A stretch of DNA of 64,000 nucleotides from a bacterium (GCA_024742305.1 JANSYQ010000005.1:62001-126000); one strand, 5' to 3'; shown: positions 32,069 through 40,230, numbered from the stretch's first letter. The notes: generated by a model from the letters alone, not told the origin. Numbers and translations are program-made.

Positions 32069-32197
32069 ATGATACGACCTCATAAATTATCAGGCAAACG
32101 CAAACGCGATGATTTCAAGGTGCGCTTTGTACTGTCGGTTATTTTGCTCGGTCTGCTCTGCTTCATTTATTACTTAAGCCTGTTGATCAATGGATAA
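32069..32197 (+). CDS. 42-residue single-pass membrane protein
   Basis: A short frame (43 codons): MIRPHKLSGKRKRDDFKVRF followed by about 19 hydrophobic residues (VLSVILLGLLCFIYYLSLLI) and NG. The basic, then hydrophobic layout predicts an N-in single span. Its stop overlaps the ATG of the next gene by 8 bp (32190-32197), evidence of translational coupling and hence that both frames are used. I recognise no named family. Confidence 0.55.
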   Translation: MIRPHKLSGKRKRDDFKVRFVLSVILLGLLCFIYYLSLLING

Positions 32198-32435
32198 CGT
32201 TTTAATGAAATACTTGGGAAAGAAGGATGCATTCTTCCTTTTTGAAAGGCACGGAGATTCGGAAATCATTCGATTTCATCACATTCGATCTGATCTGATT
32301 CATCACTACGATTTGTTTTCGGAGAAGTTTATCAATCGACTGTTTTTGGTGAAGTTTTTCATTTCCAATCAAGACGATCAAGTCTCTCGCATCATTTCGG
32401 ATATGGAAGTTCAGGAAGAGCTCAGACGGGTTTAA
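32190..32435 (+). CDS. hypothetical 81-residue protein
   Basis: I do not recognise the family. MDNVLMKYLGKKDAFFLFER opens a small protein rich in aromatic and charged residues (RFHHIRSDLIHHYDLFSEKF), with histidine pairs that could bind metal but no defined motif. It has no signal peptide or membrane segment. It is coupled to the upstream small membrane protein by an 8-bp overlap and followed by a clean terminator 28 bp past the stop. Confidence 0.5.
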   Translation: MDNVLMKYLGKKDAFFLFERHGDSEIIRFHHIRSDLIHHYDLFSEKFINRLFLVKFFISNQDDQVSRIISDMEVQEELRRV

Positions 32436-32462
32436 AAGTAGTAATCCGCCCGTTTGTTGAAG

Positions 32463-32489
32463 GAAGTGTTTCGGCACTTCTTTTTTTTT
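32463..32489 (+). terminator. intrinsic terminator of the VOC gene cluster
   Basis: GAAGTG, then TTTCGG, then CACTTC, followed by nine Ts. The UUCG-like loop adds stability. Confidence 0.85.
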
Positions 32490-32623
32490 GTGGAAGTCTC
32501 GAAAAAATGACTAAAAGCTATTAAGTATGAATTATAGAACTTTTAAGAATAATGATTATCCGGACAACAGTGTTGCATTTCAGCGACGATTTAAATTGAA
32601 TTTCGAATTCTTAATTTAGAACA

Positions 32624-33259
32624 ATGAATGCAAGAGCAAAAGACTATTATGGACATCTGAAAAAATGGAAAGATGAACTTCTGATGCTTCGTGAAATTAT
32701 CTTAAGTTGTGGACTTGAAGAAGAATTTAAATGGAAACACCCTTGTTTCACCTACAATGGAAAGAATGTCGTTCTGATTCATGAATTCAAAGATTACTGC
32801 GGAATAATGTTTTTTAAAGGTGCGCTGCTGAAAGATGAGAAAAAAGTCTTACACAAAATAAAAAACATTCAATCGGAGCGACAGTTTAGATTTACCAATG
32901 AGGAGGAGATTACTGAAAATCAAAATTTAATCAGGGCCTACATATTTGAAGCTATTGAGGTTGAGCAGAAAGGACTCAAAGTGAAAATGAAAGATGTAAC
33001 GGATTATGATGTTCCAAAAGAGCTGCATCAAAAATTTATCGAATCTCCAGACTTTAAAACTGCTTTTGCAAACCTCACACCCGGGCGACAGAAAGGATAT
33101 TTACTTCATTTTACTCAAGCAAAACAATCTTCAACACGAACCGCACGAATCGAAAAGTATGAGGAGCGAATACGGAAAGGCAAAGGGATTAGAGATTGTA
33201 TTTGCGGTCGTTCTAAGCGTATGCCTAATTGCGATGGTTCACACAAAAATCACTTTTAA
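32624..33259 (+). CDS. DUF1801/YdeI-like protein with C-terminal CDGSH-type motif
   Basis: A 211-residue cytoplasmic protein in three parts. The first is a DUF1801 domain (about 8-110, EEFKWKHPCFTYNGKNVVLI). The second is a YdeI/OmdA-like helical segment (about 118-180, PGRQKGYLLHFTQAKQSSTR). The third is a 20-residue tail with DCICGRSKRMPNCDGSH, an exact match to the CDGSH [2Fe-2S] pattern C-x-C-x2-S-x3-P-x-C-D-G-S-H (ligands Cys192, Cys194, Cys203, His207). I recall such tails on some related Bacteroidota YdeI proteins. The function is unknown; a redox or iron-sulfur role is suggested by the ligands. Confidence 0.8.
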   Translation: MNARAKDYYGHLKKWKDELLMLREIILSCGLEEEFKWKHPCFTYNGKNVVLIHEFKDYCGIMFFKGALLKDEKKVLHKIKNIQSERQFRFTNEEEITENQNLIRAYIFEAIEVEQKGLKVKMKDVTDYDVPKELHQKFIESPDFKTAFANLTPGRQKGYLLHFTQAKQSSTRTARIEKYEERIRKGKGIRDCICGRSKRMPNCDGSHKNHF

Positions 33260-33346
33260 TGTCGAACCGACTTTCATAGAAGTTCAAGGTTTTCAGAAGA
33301 TATTGTATCGTCACCCTATTTGGACTAAGATCGACAAAAAAGCCCT
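33259..33346 (+). repeat. bipartite direct repeat, left copy
   Basis: Conserved blocks in fixed order are AATGTCGAACC with ACTTT and TAG close behind (33259-33279), ACCCTATTT (33313-33321) and ACAAAAAAGCCCT (33334-33345). The same blocks, with spacings differing by at most 1-2 bases, lie at 34649-34736. The two copies bracket the minus-strand SnoaL-like and Crp/Fnr genes. The last block also forms part of a hairpin (AAGC to GCTTTT) that could terminate transcription between the convergent genes. Confidence 0.5.
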
Positions 33347-33437
33347 TACCTTTCGATAAGAGCTTTTGTACCCGCAATGATTAGCTTCGCTGCTACTTCG
33401 TGGTGCATTGTCGAACCAGCTTGAGGGTTAAATCATA

Positions 33438-33938
33438 CTAACCTTTAGGTTCAGTTTTATTAAACATGTATCTGGCAATTTTCCATTCACCATCCACCTT
33501 TTCAAAGACAAACAACTCTCTATTCGCTTCTGGAATTGTATCTCCAGTGGCGCGGATTAATGTTGTTCCTTTTGAGCTGGTTACAGCAAATGCCATATCA
33601 CCCTCAACTTCAATTTCCTCAATGAAGAATTCAATGTTGAGTTGAATTTGAGAGAAAACATATTCGTAGGATTTTAAGATTCCTTCTGAACCAATTCCAG
33701 ATGGTGCTTCCGTTGGCATAAAGATGCCATCCTTAGTATAAAGTGATTGAGCCAACTTTGCGTCTGAAGTATTCAGTGACTTTTCGTATTCTCCTAAAAC
33801 GTTTTCGATTAATTGTTTTTCTTGCTTTTCCATTGTCTGAATGTTTTGTGTGTTATCGTTATTAATTTCTTTTGTTTCTGATTGTGAGCATGCAGCTAAA
33901 AGTGACAAAACAGCTCCCATTAAAATTATTTTTTTCAT
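33438..33938 (-). CDS. SnoaL/DUF4440-like (NTF2-fold) lipoprotein
   Basis: From ATG 33938 the protein has 166 residues and a lipoprotein signal (MKKIILMGAVLSLLAAC with the LAAC lipobox), so I prefer this start to the longer frame beginning at 33965. The mature part has the NTF2-like fold pattern of DUF4440/SnoaL proteins: IENVLGEYEKSLNTSDAKLA, LYTKDGIFMPTEAP, then GDMAFAVTSSKGT and WKIARYMFNKT. Such proteins are ketosteroid-isomerase-like or non-catalytic binders; the ligand is unknown. It lies between the two bipartite repeats, co-oriented with the Crp/Fnr gene. Confidence 0.75.
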   Translation of the reverse strand: MKKIILMGAVLSLLAACSQSETKEINNDNTQNIQTMEKQEKQLIENVLGEYEKSLNTSDAKLAQSLYTKDGIFMPTEAPSGIGSEGILKSYEYVFSQIQLNIEFFIEEIEVEGDMAFAVTSSKGTTLIRATGDTIPEANRELFVFEKVDGEWKIARYMFNKTEPKG

Positions 33939-34043
33939 CTCATTGTTTTTAACGTTTAAGAACATGACAAATATGAGAACAGATAGAAAGGGTTAACAAT
34001 AAGGTAGTACAAGAAATAATCTTAATGTAGATTAAGATTTCTG

Positions 34044-34625
34044 CTATTTGGAAGTGATTTCCTTTCGGATTTTACTTAGAAATTCGGGCGTTACACCAAT
34101 GTAGGAGGCAATCTGAACATTGCTAATGCGATTGAAGAAATGTGGGTATCTCTTCATAAAATCAAGGTACCTTTCTTCAGCAGTTGAGCTGATGTTTTGA
34201 AGAGTCCTTCGCTGAGAGCTTACCAAGGCATTTTCAGTAAACACTCTAAAAATCTGATTGAACTTAGGATACTCAACAAAGAGTCTGAGCTGGTCTTCTT
34301 TTTTGATTTGAAGAACAATGGAATTCTCCAGGGCTTCAATGTACAACTTACTTGGTTCTTCAGAATGGAAGCTTCCAATATCACCTATCCACCAATTCTC
34401 GACAGCAAATTGTAGGTTGTGCTCTTTTCCTTTGTCGTCTACCGTATACATCCTGAAGCAACCTTCAACAACAAACGTATTAACAAAACTTACGTCACCT
34501 TCATTTAGAATAAACTGTCTTCTTTTGATTTTCCTTTCATTAAAGACTTCTTCAACAATAGATTGCTCCTCCTCAGTAAGAGGAATAAACTTATTGAAAT
34601 AATCTATTAAAGGCTGATGACTCAT
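34044..34625 (-). CDS. Crp/Fnr-family transcriptional regulator
   Basis: A 193-residue cyclic-nucleotide-binding-fold regulator. It has the N-terminal effector beta-roll (FILNEGDVSFVNTFVVEGCF, RMYTVDDKGKEHNLQF) and a short C-terminal helix-turn-helix (NVQIASYIGVTPEFLSKIRK), as in the Bacteroidota Crp-like subgroup lacking a recognisable cAMP pocket (no RxS/T phosphate-binding motif seen). I choose ATG 34625 because the TTG at 34634 is part of the -7 promoter box (TACCTTTG). It is followed on the same strand by the SnoaL-like lipoprotein, a possible target. Confidence 0.88.
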   Translation of the reverse strand: MSHQPLIDYFNKFIPLTEEEQSIVEEVFNERKIKRRQFILNEGDVSFVNTFVVEGCFRMYTVDDKGKEHNLQFAVENWWIGDIGSFHSEEPSKLYIEALENSIVLQIKKEDQLRLFVEYPKFNQIFRVFTENALVSSQRRTLQNISSTAEERYLDFMKRYPHFFNRISNVQIASYIGVTPEFLSKIRKEITSK

Positions 34626-34631
34626 TGAAAA

Positions 34632-34639
34632 CAAAGGTA
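34632..34639 (-). promoter_or_regulatory. -7 promoter box of the Crp/Fnr gene
   Basis: The minus strand reads TACCTTTG and ends 6 bases before ATG 34625. It excludes the upstream TTG as the true start. Confidence 0.55.
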
Positions 34640-34648
34640 GCCATAAAA

Positions 34649-34736
34649 ATGTCGAACCAAACTTTGTAGCATTGATAGGGGATTCAAGAGAATTAGTCCC
34701 ATTACCCTATTTCGATAAAACCAACAAAAAAGCCCT
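34649..34736 (+). repeat. bipartite direct repeat, right copy
   Basis: Blocks AATGTCGAACC with ACTTT and TAG, ACCCTATTT (34704-34712) and ACAAAAAAGCCCT (34724-34736), matching 33259-33346 in order and spacing. The last block runs into the terminator of tRNA-Leu. A third, isolated GTCGAACCA is at 33410-33418. Confidence 0.5.
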
Positions 34737-34757
34737 GCAACTCTACGTTACAGGGCT
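34725..34757 (-). terminator. intrinsic terminator of tRNA-Leu
   Basis: AGCCCTG (34731-34737) pairs with CAGGGCT (34751-34757), with a T run on the minus strand. It lies directly 3' of the tRNA. Confidence 0.8.
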
Positions 34758-34762
34758 AAATG

Positions 34763-34847
34763 TACTCGAGGCGGGACTTGAACCCGCACGACCAAAAAGG
34801 TCACAGGATTTTAAGTCCGGCGTGTCTACCAATTCCACCACTCGAGC
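34763..34847 (-). tRNA. tRNA-Leu (anticodon UAA)
   Basis: An 85-base type II tRNA. Acceptor arms are GCTCGAG and CTCGAGT with discriminator A, the T-arm is GCGGG-TTCAAGT-CCCGC and there is a long variable arm. The anticodon loop CTTAAAA gives UAA, reading UUA (and UUG by wobble). CCA is not encoded. The anticodon stem reads CCGGA and TCCTG, leaving a C-U mismatch at positions 28-42; this is what the sequence shows, and all other stems are well paired. Confidence 0.95.
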
Positions 34848-34967
34848 ATGAATGAGCTGATTAACGTCAGCTTTGGACTTAATGGGAATCGCTTCCCTAT
34901 TTCAATATCGCAACGAAAAGCTACGGGAGGGCAAATGTAAATAATTGAATTTAATTCGCAACGTTTC

Positions 34968-35843
34968 CTAGCGGATAATTAACGATCTCATTGATCCGGA
35001 TGCAAATGCCATTTCTTCATTGAAAAAATCAACACATTCTGTTTCTTCCTGTAATCCGAGAATATACAGCAATGGTAAGTAGTGTTCAGGTGTTGGAATT
35101 GAAAGTTGCGCTGCGCTGCCTTGTTTTTGGTAGTCAATCAATTCGGAATGGATTCCAGCATCGATACGATCTTTTACAAATGCATCAAACTCCAATGCCC
35201 AGTCATACGGTGTTGGGTTTTGTCCGAACTGGGCCATACGTAGGTTATGAACCACATTTCCACTTCCAATAATGAGCACACCTTTCTCACGAAGTGATTT
35301 TAACTCTCTTCCTAAATCGTAATGATATTGAGCACCCTTCGTATAATCAATGCTCATTTGAAACACAGGAATAGTTGCCTCAGGAAACATTTTCACAAGC
35401 ACGCTCCATGTACCATGATCCAAACCCCATTGATCGTCTAAATCAACGCTTGTTTTCGTTACAATCTGCTGTACTTCTTTGGCAAATTTTGGAGTTCCCG
35501 GAGCTGGATATTGAACATCAAAAAGCGCTTGCGGAAATCCACCAAAATCATGAATTGTTCTCGGTTGATCCATTCCCGTCACAAAAGTGCCTTTCGTTTC
35601 CCAATGAGCAGAAATGCATAAAATGGCACTTGGAGTTGATATTTCAGAAACAATATCCCGCCACCCTTTCGTAATCGAGTTTTCGCTAATCGCGTTCATC
35701 GGGTTTCCGTGCCCCACAAACAGAAGTGGCATTTTTCCTGTGCTGTCGAATTCCTGTGTTAGACGGTTTAGTTTATTCAAATTCATAATTGCGGGTGCTA
35801 ATGAAATCAATCCAAGCGATTGTACAAATTGTCTTCGATTCAT
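34968..35843 (-). CDS. YgiD/DODA-type extradiol ring-cleavage dioxygenase, exported
   Basis: A LigB-superfamily class III extradiol dioxygenase related to 4,5-DOPA dioxygenase, cleaving catechol-type rings with non-haem metal. The 291-residue protein has the N-terminal metal ligand in LFVGHGNPMNAI, the AILCISAHWETKG motif, DHGTWSVLVKMFPEA and GSGNVVHNLRM. It begins MNRRQFVQSLGLISLAPA, a twin-arginine-like leader (RRQF plus hydrophobic stretch), so export by Tat is likely, unusual for YgiD. Its promoter carries the TACCATGGTA palindrome shared with the MFS efflux gene. Confidence 0.87.
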   Translation of the reverse strand: MNRRQFVQSLGLISLAPAIMNLNKLNRLTQEFDSTGKMPLLFVGHGNPMNAISENSITKGWRDIVSEISTPSAILCISAHWETKGTFVTGMDQPRTIHDFGGFPQALFDVQYPAPGTPKFAKEVQQIVTKTSVDLDDQWGLDHGTWSVLVKMFPEATIPVFQMSIDYTKGAQYHYDLGRELKSLREKGVLIIGSGNVVHNLRMAQFGQNPTPYDWALEFDAFVKDRIDAGIHSELIDYQKQGSAAQLSIPTPEHYLPLLYILGLQEETECVDFFNEEMAFASGSMRSLIIR

Positions 35844-35869
35844 ATTAGATCTAATTCAGTAAATATACC

Positions 35870-35887
35870 TTTTATTTACCATGGTAT
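35870..35887. promoter_or_regulatory. candidate operator, palindrome TACCATGGTA, site 2
   Basis: TTTTATTTACCATGGTAT, identical over 18 bp to 19309-19326. The palindrome (35877-35886) lies upstream of a TATATTTA -7-like box (minus strand, 35860-35867) of the YgiD-like gene, again at the -33 region. Confidence 0.6.
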
Positions 35888-35996
35888 ATAAGTGTTTCCA
35901 AATTAATATTGATTTACTAACATCACGCTTGGATTAGCTCCTGACTGGGTACATAAATAAAATCTCATCTCGCGGTTCGCCCTATTGAGACCTCCT

Positions 35997-36070
35997 GTGG
36001 GGAAACTATCAAAGAAAAGCCGAACGCATAGCGTTCAGTGGCTTTTTTCGCATGTCAAAATGCAAAGCGA
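35997..36070. repeat. 74-bp direct repeat with terminator hairpin, copy 1
   Basis: The repeat includes CTATCAAAGAAAAGCCGAAC, GCGTTC, GTGGCTTTTTTCGC and TGTCAAAATGCAAAGCGA. Its core forms a hairpin (AAAAGCC to GGCTTTT enclosing GAACGC to GCGTTC) and ends in Ts, so it looks like a terminator. The second copy is at 36130-36203 with about five mismatches. Confidence 0.75.
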
Positions 36071-36129
36071 AGTCCTAAAATTGCAAACTAGATTACACGC
36101 CATAGCTGCGCGTCGGCGTGTGATCTCCG

Positions 36130-36203
36130 GTAGGGAGGCTATCAAAGAAAAGCCGAACGCATGGCGTTCAGTGGCTTTTTTCGCCTGTCAAAATGCAAAG
36201 CGA
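36130..36203. repeat. 74-bp direct repeat with terminator hairpin, copy 2
   Basis: About 93% identical to 35997-36070. The copies, separated by 59 bp, stand between the tRNA-Gly terminator and the YgiD-like promoter and would insulate that promoter from tRNA transcription. A small frame across the repeats (35985-36236) is not credible. Confidence 0.75.
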
Positions 36204-36223
36204 GCTTTGATTTTCGCCAAACG

Positions 36224-36253
36224 AAAAAAGCCGTGACTGTCGTCACGGCTTTT
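36224..36253 (-). terminator. intrinsic terminator of tRNA-Gly
   Basis: GCCGTGAC (36230-36237), loop TGTC, GTCACGGC (36242-36249), with A and T runs on both sides. It lies 6 bp past the tRNA 3' end. Confidence 0.85.
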
Positions 36254-36258
36254 CTTTG

Positions 36259-36330
36259 AGCGGGCGATGAGATTCGAACTCACGACCCTAACCTTGGCAA
36301 GGTTATGCTCTACCCCTGAGCTACGCCCGC
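36259..36330 (-). tRNA. tRNA-Gly (anticodon GCC)
   Basis: 72 bases: acceptor GCGGGCG and CGCCCGC with discriminator U, D-stem GCTC and GAGC, anticodon stem TAACC and GGTTA with loop TTGCCAA (anticodon GCC), and T-arm GTGAG-TTCGAAT-CTCAT. CCA is not encoded. All stems pair. Confidence 0.97.
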
Positions 36331-36415
36331 TTGTGCTTCCATTTGAAGCGGAGACAAATTTAAAAGGAATTTACGAATAACGAAATGAAGGTTTAAAAAA
36401 AATCAGCATTCCTAT

Positions 36416-36423
36416 TACCTTTG
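36416..36423 (+). promoter_or_regulatory. -7 promoter box of rluF
   Basis: TACCTTTG, a perfect TAnnTTTG, ends four bases (CCTC) before the ATG. This predicts a leaderless or nearly leaderless transcript. Confidence 0.65.
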
Positions 36424-36427
36424 CCTC

Positions 36428-37180
36428 ATGGGGCAGGAAGTACGCATTAATAAATATCTCAGCGAAGCAGGTTTTTGCTCTCGCCGCGCGGCCGACAAAT
36501 TGATTGATGAAGGTAGGGTGACCATCAACAATAAGGTACCGGAAATGGGAACAAAAGTGCAGCCTGGAGATGAAGTCCGCGTTGATGGAAAGCTAATTGG
36601 CGCCTCAGTGGAGCCTCCAGTGTACATCGCTTTGAATAAACCCGTTGGAATAGTTTGTACCACAGATACACGTGTAGAAAAGGATAACATCATCGACTTT
36701 TTGAATTACCCGAAACGTATCTTCCCCATCGGCCGACTGGACAAACCCAGCGAAGGACTTATTTTCCTGACAAACGATGGCGATATCGTTAACAAAATTC
36801 TGCGCGCTAGAAACAATCACGAGAAAGAATACTACGTGACAGTGAATAAGCCCATAAATCAGGATTTTATTCGAAAGATGAGTAATGGGGTTCCGATTTT
36901 AGGAACTGTGACCCGAAAATGCGAAGTGGAAAAAGTCGGGAAGTTTGAATTCCGCATCGTTCTAACACAAGGGTTAAACCGCCAAATTCGTCGGATGTGT
37001 GAACATTTGGGGTACCGTGTTCGCAAACTGAAACGTGTTCGTATTATGAACATAGAACTGGATGTGCCTGTTGGAGAGTGGCGTTATTTTACCGAAGAGG
37101 AACTGGCAGAACTCAATCGATTGACGGCTGATTCAGATAAGACGTTTGATGGAAATCAAGAGGATGAAGGGTATGATTAG
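36428..37180 (+). CDS. rluF: 23S rRNA pseudouridine synthase, RluF-like
   Basis: A 250-residue pseudouridine synthase of the RsuA/RluB/E/F group. It has an N-terminal S4 RNA-binding domain ([20 protein letters not shown]), the catalytic aspartate in [10 protein letters not shown], and the RluF-like stretches [34 protein letters not shown] and [16 protein letters not shown]. These stretches match E. coli RluF, which modifies U2604 of 23S rRNA, better than RluB; target assignment rests on that resemblance. It is monocistronic, followed by a 214-bp gap containing a TGCCTG and CAGGCA hairpin. Confidence 0.85.
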   Translation: MGQEVRINKYLSEAGFCSRRAADKLIDEGRVTINNKVPEMGTKVQPGDEVRVDGKLIGASVEPPVYIALNKPVGIVCTTDTRVEKDNIIDFLNYPKRIFPIGRLDKPSEGLIFLTNDGDIVNKILRARNNHEKEYYVTVNKPINQDFIRKMSNGVPILGTVTRKCEVEKVGKFEFRIVLTQGLNRQIRRMCEHLGYRVRKLKRVRIMNIELDVPVGEWRYFTEEELAELNRLTADSDKTFDGNQEDEGYD

Positions 37181-37394
37181 TACCGACTTGCTTGATTGAA
37201 ATGGACTCGGAGGTAAATTTCTTTTTGATGAAAAACGTTCTTTATCGCAAAACGCAAAAGGAATTGCGGAAAACCCGTAAAATCGTTCAACGCCATTACC
37301 TGCCTGCCGGTCAGGCACGGTGCGTTTAAGTATTAAAGCGTTTACTAGTTTTTGCCGAGAGAAATTGTTATTTTATTTAGTGTGTCTAATCGCA

Positions 37395-40046
37395 TCACCC
37401 CCCTGTCAACTTCTTAATCTCATTCAACTTCATCAACGCTTCCACCGGTGTCAGCGTATTAATATCAATGCTCACCAACTCCTCACGAATCTGCTCCAAA
37501 ACCGGATCGTTCAATTGAAAAAAGCTCATTTGCATGTTCTCCAATTCAGCATCGGTTTCTTTACTCTTGACTTTGGTCGCGCCTGTTTTCTTATCTGATT
37601 CAGTTAAATCATGGGAAGCCTCGAGCTGCTGCAACATCTGTTCCGCCCCTTCAATAACCTCTTTTGGCATCCCTGCCAATTTCGCCACGTGAATACCAAA
37701 TGAATGCTCACTTCCGCCCTCAACCAGCTTACGAAGGAAGAGAATCTTTTTTCCGACCTCTTTTACAGAAACGTTGAAGTTTTTGATGCGCTCGAAACGA
37801 TTGGTCATCTCGTTCAGTTCGTGGTAGTGCGTTGCAAACAAGGTCTTTCCTCTCTTGTTTGGGTGTTCATGAAGATATTGAGCAATAGCCCACGCAATGG
37901 AAATTCCGTCGTAAGTACTGGTTCCGCGACCGATTTCATCCAAAAGAATTAACGAACGATTGGAAAGATTGTTCAGAATACTAGAAGTCTCGTTCATTTC
38001 CACCATGAAAGTCGATTCGCCCGAAGAGATATTATCCGATGCACCCACTCGCGTGAAAACCTTGTCTACCATTCCCAATGAAGCTTTGGTTGCCGGAACG
38101 AATGACCCCATCTGTGCCATGAGGGAAATCAATGCCGTCTGACGTAACAAAGCACTCTTACCCGACATGTTTGGTCCGGTAATCATCATGATTTGTTGGG
38201 TGTCGTTATCTAAATATACATTGTTGGAAACGTACTCCTCTCCCACTCCCATTTGACTTTCAATCACGGGGTGGCGCCCTTCTTTTATGTCGATGGCATA
38301 GGATTCGTTCACTTCCGGCTTGGTATACCAGCGCTGCTTCGCTACCTCAGCGAAAGACAACAAACAATCCATTTTTGCTATCAGAAATGCGTTCTTTTGA
38401 ATGGGACGAATGTATTGCGTCAATTCTTGAATCAGATCCTGGTACAATTGTCCTTCGAGCACATGAATTTTCTCCTCTGCACCGAGAATTTTAGATTCGT
38501 ACTCTTTTAATTCCTCGGTGATATAGCGTTCGGCGTTGACCAAAGTTTGCTTTCGGATCCATTCTTCAGGAACCTTGTCTTTGTGCGTATTTCGAACTTC
38601 GATGTAATAGCCGAAAACGTTGTTGAAGCCAATCTTCAAACTGGAAATACCGGTTTTTTCGCTCTCTCGCACCTGCAATTGATGGAGATAATCTTTTCCT
38701 GAGAAGGAGATGGAACGCAATTCGTCCAATTCATCGTGGTAACCATCCGCAATGATTTTTCCTTTACCGATCTGCCCTGCGGGATCTTCCTGCAAAGTTC
38801 GCTCTATTAAGTCGATCATATCACGACATGGATCGATGGCCTTGGCGATATTCGCAATCTCATTCGAACCGTCTTCGAACAATTCTTTCGCAGCAATAAC
38901 GTGTTGAGAGGTATGGCATAGTTGAACTACTTCTTTGGGGTTTACACGTCCAACGGCAACCTTCGAAATCAATCGTTCCATATCGTTGATTTCAGACAAG
39001 CAAGCTGCCAATTCTTGACCATTTTCGGGGTCATCATACAACGATTCTACAGCGTCCAAACGCTTTTGAACTTGATCCAGCTCTTTCAACGGCAGCACCA
39101 TCCAACGTTTCAGTAATCGACCGCCCATTGGTGTTTTGGTGAGATCTAGAACATCAAGTAAGGTCGTGGCATTTTCGTGTGGGGAGCTTACCAACTCCAA
39201 GTTTCGAACGGTGAATCGATCCAGCCAAACGTATTTATCCTCTTCAATTCGTGAAATGGCCGTTACGTGACCGAGCTTATCGTGTTGCGTTTCGGACAAG
39301 TAATGAATAATCGCGCCAGCCGCAATTACACCTGATTGCAAATCTTCCACTCCAAACCCTTTCAAAGACTTCGTTCCGAACTGTTTGTTCAAACTCTCAT
39401 AGGCATAGTCCTCTGAAAATACCCAGTCTTCCAATCGGAAGGAATAATAACGATTTCCGCACATGTGATCGAAATCGGAACTGCGCTGCTTGTTGTAGAT
39501 GATCTCCGTGGGACCAAATCCCTGCATAAGTTTATCGGCATACTCTGCCGTACCTTGCGCAACCAAAAACTCTCCTGTTGAGACGTCCAAAAAAGCCAAT
39601 CCTACTTGGTCCTTATCGAAATGAACTGAGCACAAGAAGTTATTCTTCTTCGTTTCCAGTACTTGATCGTTGAAGGAAACACCCGGTGTGACTAACTCGG
39701 TGACTCCGCGCTTAACGATTCCTTTTACTGTTTTTGGATCTTCCAATTGGTCACATATAGCGACGCGTTGACCGGATCGTACCAACTTAGGCAAGTATGT
39801 ATCCAGCGAGTGGTGCGGGAATCCTGCTAGTTCCAATTTCGAACCACCATTATTTCGGTTGGTTAAAACAATACCCAAAATTTTAGAAGCGGTGATGGCA
39901 TCCTCGCCGAAAGTCTCATAAAAATCACCCACACGGAACAACAAAAGCGCTTGCGGATGCCGCGCCTTGATTTGGTTGTATTGCTTCATCAAAGGAGTTT
40001 CCTTGGGTGCTTTTGCCTTCGTCTTTTTTGCCGCTGTTTTCGCCAA
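37395..40046 (-). CDS. mutS: DNA mismatch repair protein MutS
   Basis: MutS recognises mismatches and loops and signals MutL. Domain I carries the mismatch-binding [14 protein letters not shown] (Phe-x-Glu). The core and clamp follow, then the ATPase with Walker [27 protein letters not shown] and [16 protein letters not shown], and a C-terminal helix-turn-helix and tail. The first ATG (39989) would delete the conserved [12 protein letters not shown] start. I prefer TTG 40046 (883 residues, [20 protein letters not shown]), which resembles other Bacteroidota MutS; the frame is open to TTG 40100. A TACTTTTA -7-like box lies just upstream of 40046. Confidence 0.93.
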   Translation of the reverse strand: MAKTAAKKTKAKAPKETPLMKQYNQIKARHPQALLLFRVGDFYETFGEDAITASKILGIVLTNRNNGGSKLELAGFPHHSLDTYLPKLVRSGQRVAICDQLEDPKTVKGIVKRGVTELVTPGVSFNDQVLETKKNNFLCSVHFDKDQVGLAFLDVSTGEFLVAQGTAEYADKLMQGFGPTEIIYNKQRSSDFDHMCGNRYYSFRLEDWVFSEDYAYESLNKQFGTKSLKGFGVEDLQSGVIAAGAIIHYLSETQHDKLGHVTAISRIEEDKYVWLDRFTVRNLELVSSPHENATTLLDVLDLTKTPMGGRLLKRWMVLPLKELDQVQKRLDAVESLYDDPENGQELAACLSEINDMERLISKVAVGRVNPKEVVQLCHTSQHVIAAKELFEDGSNEIANIAKAIDPCRDMIDLIERTLQEDPAGQIGKGKIIADGYHDELDELRSISFSGKDYLHQLQVRESEKTGISSLKIGFNNVFGYYIEVRNTHKDKVPEEWIRKQTLVNAERYITEELKEYESKILGAEEKIHVLEGQLYQDLIQELTQYIRPIQKNAFLIAKMDCLLSFAEVAKQRWYTKPEVNESYAIDIKEGRHPVIESQMGVGEEYVSNNVYLDNDTQQIMMITGPNMSGKSALLRQTALISLMAQMGSFVPATKASLGMVDKVFTRVGASDNISSGESTFMVEMNETSSILNNLSNRSLILLDEIGRGTSTYDGISIAWAIAQYLHEHPNKRGKTLFATHYHELNEMTNRFERIKNFNVSVKEVGKKILFLRKLVEGGSEHSFGIHVAKLAGMPKEVIEGAEQMLQQLEASHDLTESDKKTGATKVKSKETDAELENMQMSFFQLNDPVLEQIREELVSIDINTLTPVEALMKLNEIKKLTGG

Positions 40047-40230
40047 TGTGTCGGGATTGATTTGAGCCCATAAAAGTACAGCGGACGCTCGATGGCGCAA
40101 AATTTACACGCCACATGTTATCCACAAATTCGGGGATTAATTAACTACTGCGTCGCAAAAAGAGAGAAGTGAAAAGTAAAAAGCACCTCTTTCTCACTTC
40201 TCGTCAATCACTTCTGACTCTATTAAATAC

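Noticed and set aside
35985-36236. plus-strand 83-codon frame between the YgiD-like gene and tRNA-Gly
   Set aside because: Its repetitive protein arises from the two 74-bp terminator-containing direct repeats; non-coding function is the better explanation.
40047-40100. TTG start at 40100 for mutS
   Set aside because: The extra 18 residues have no MutS character and the region overlaps promoter-like sequence; TTG 40046 gives the typical MAK-type N-terminus. Not fully settled.
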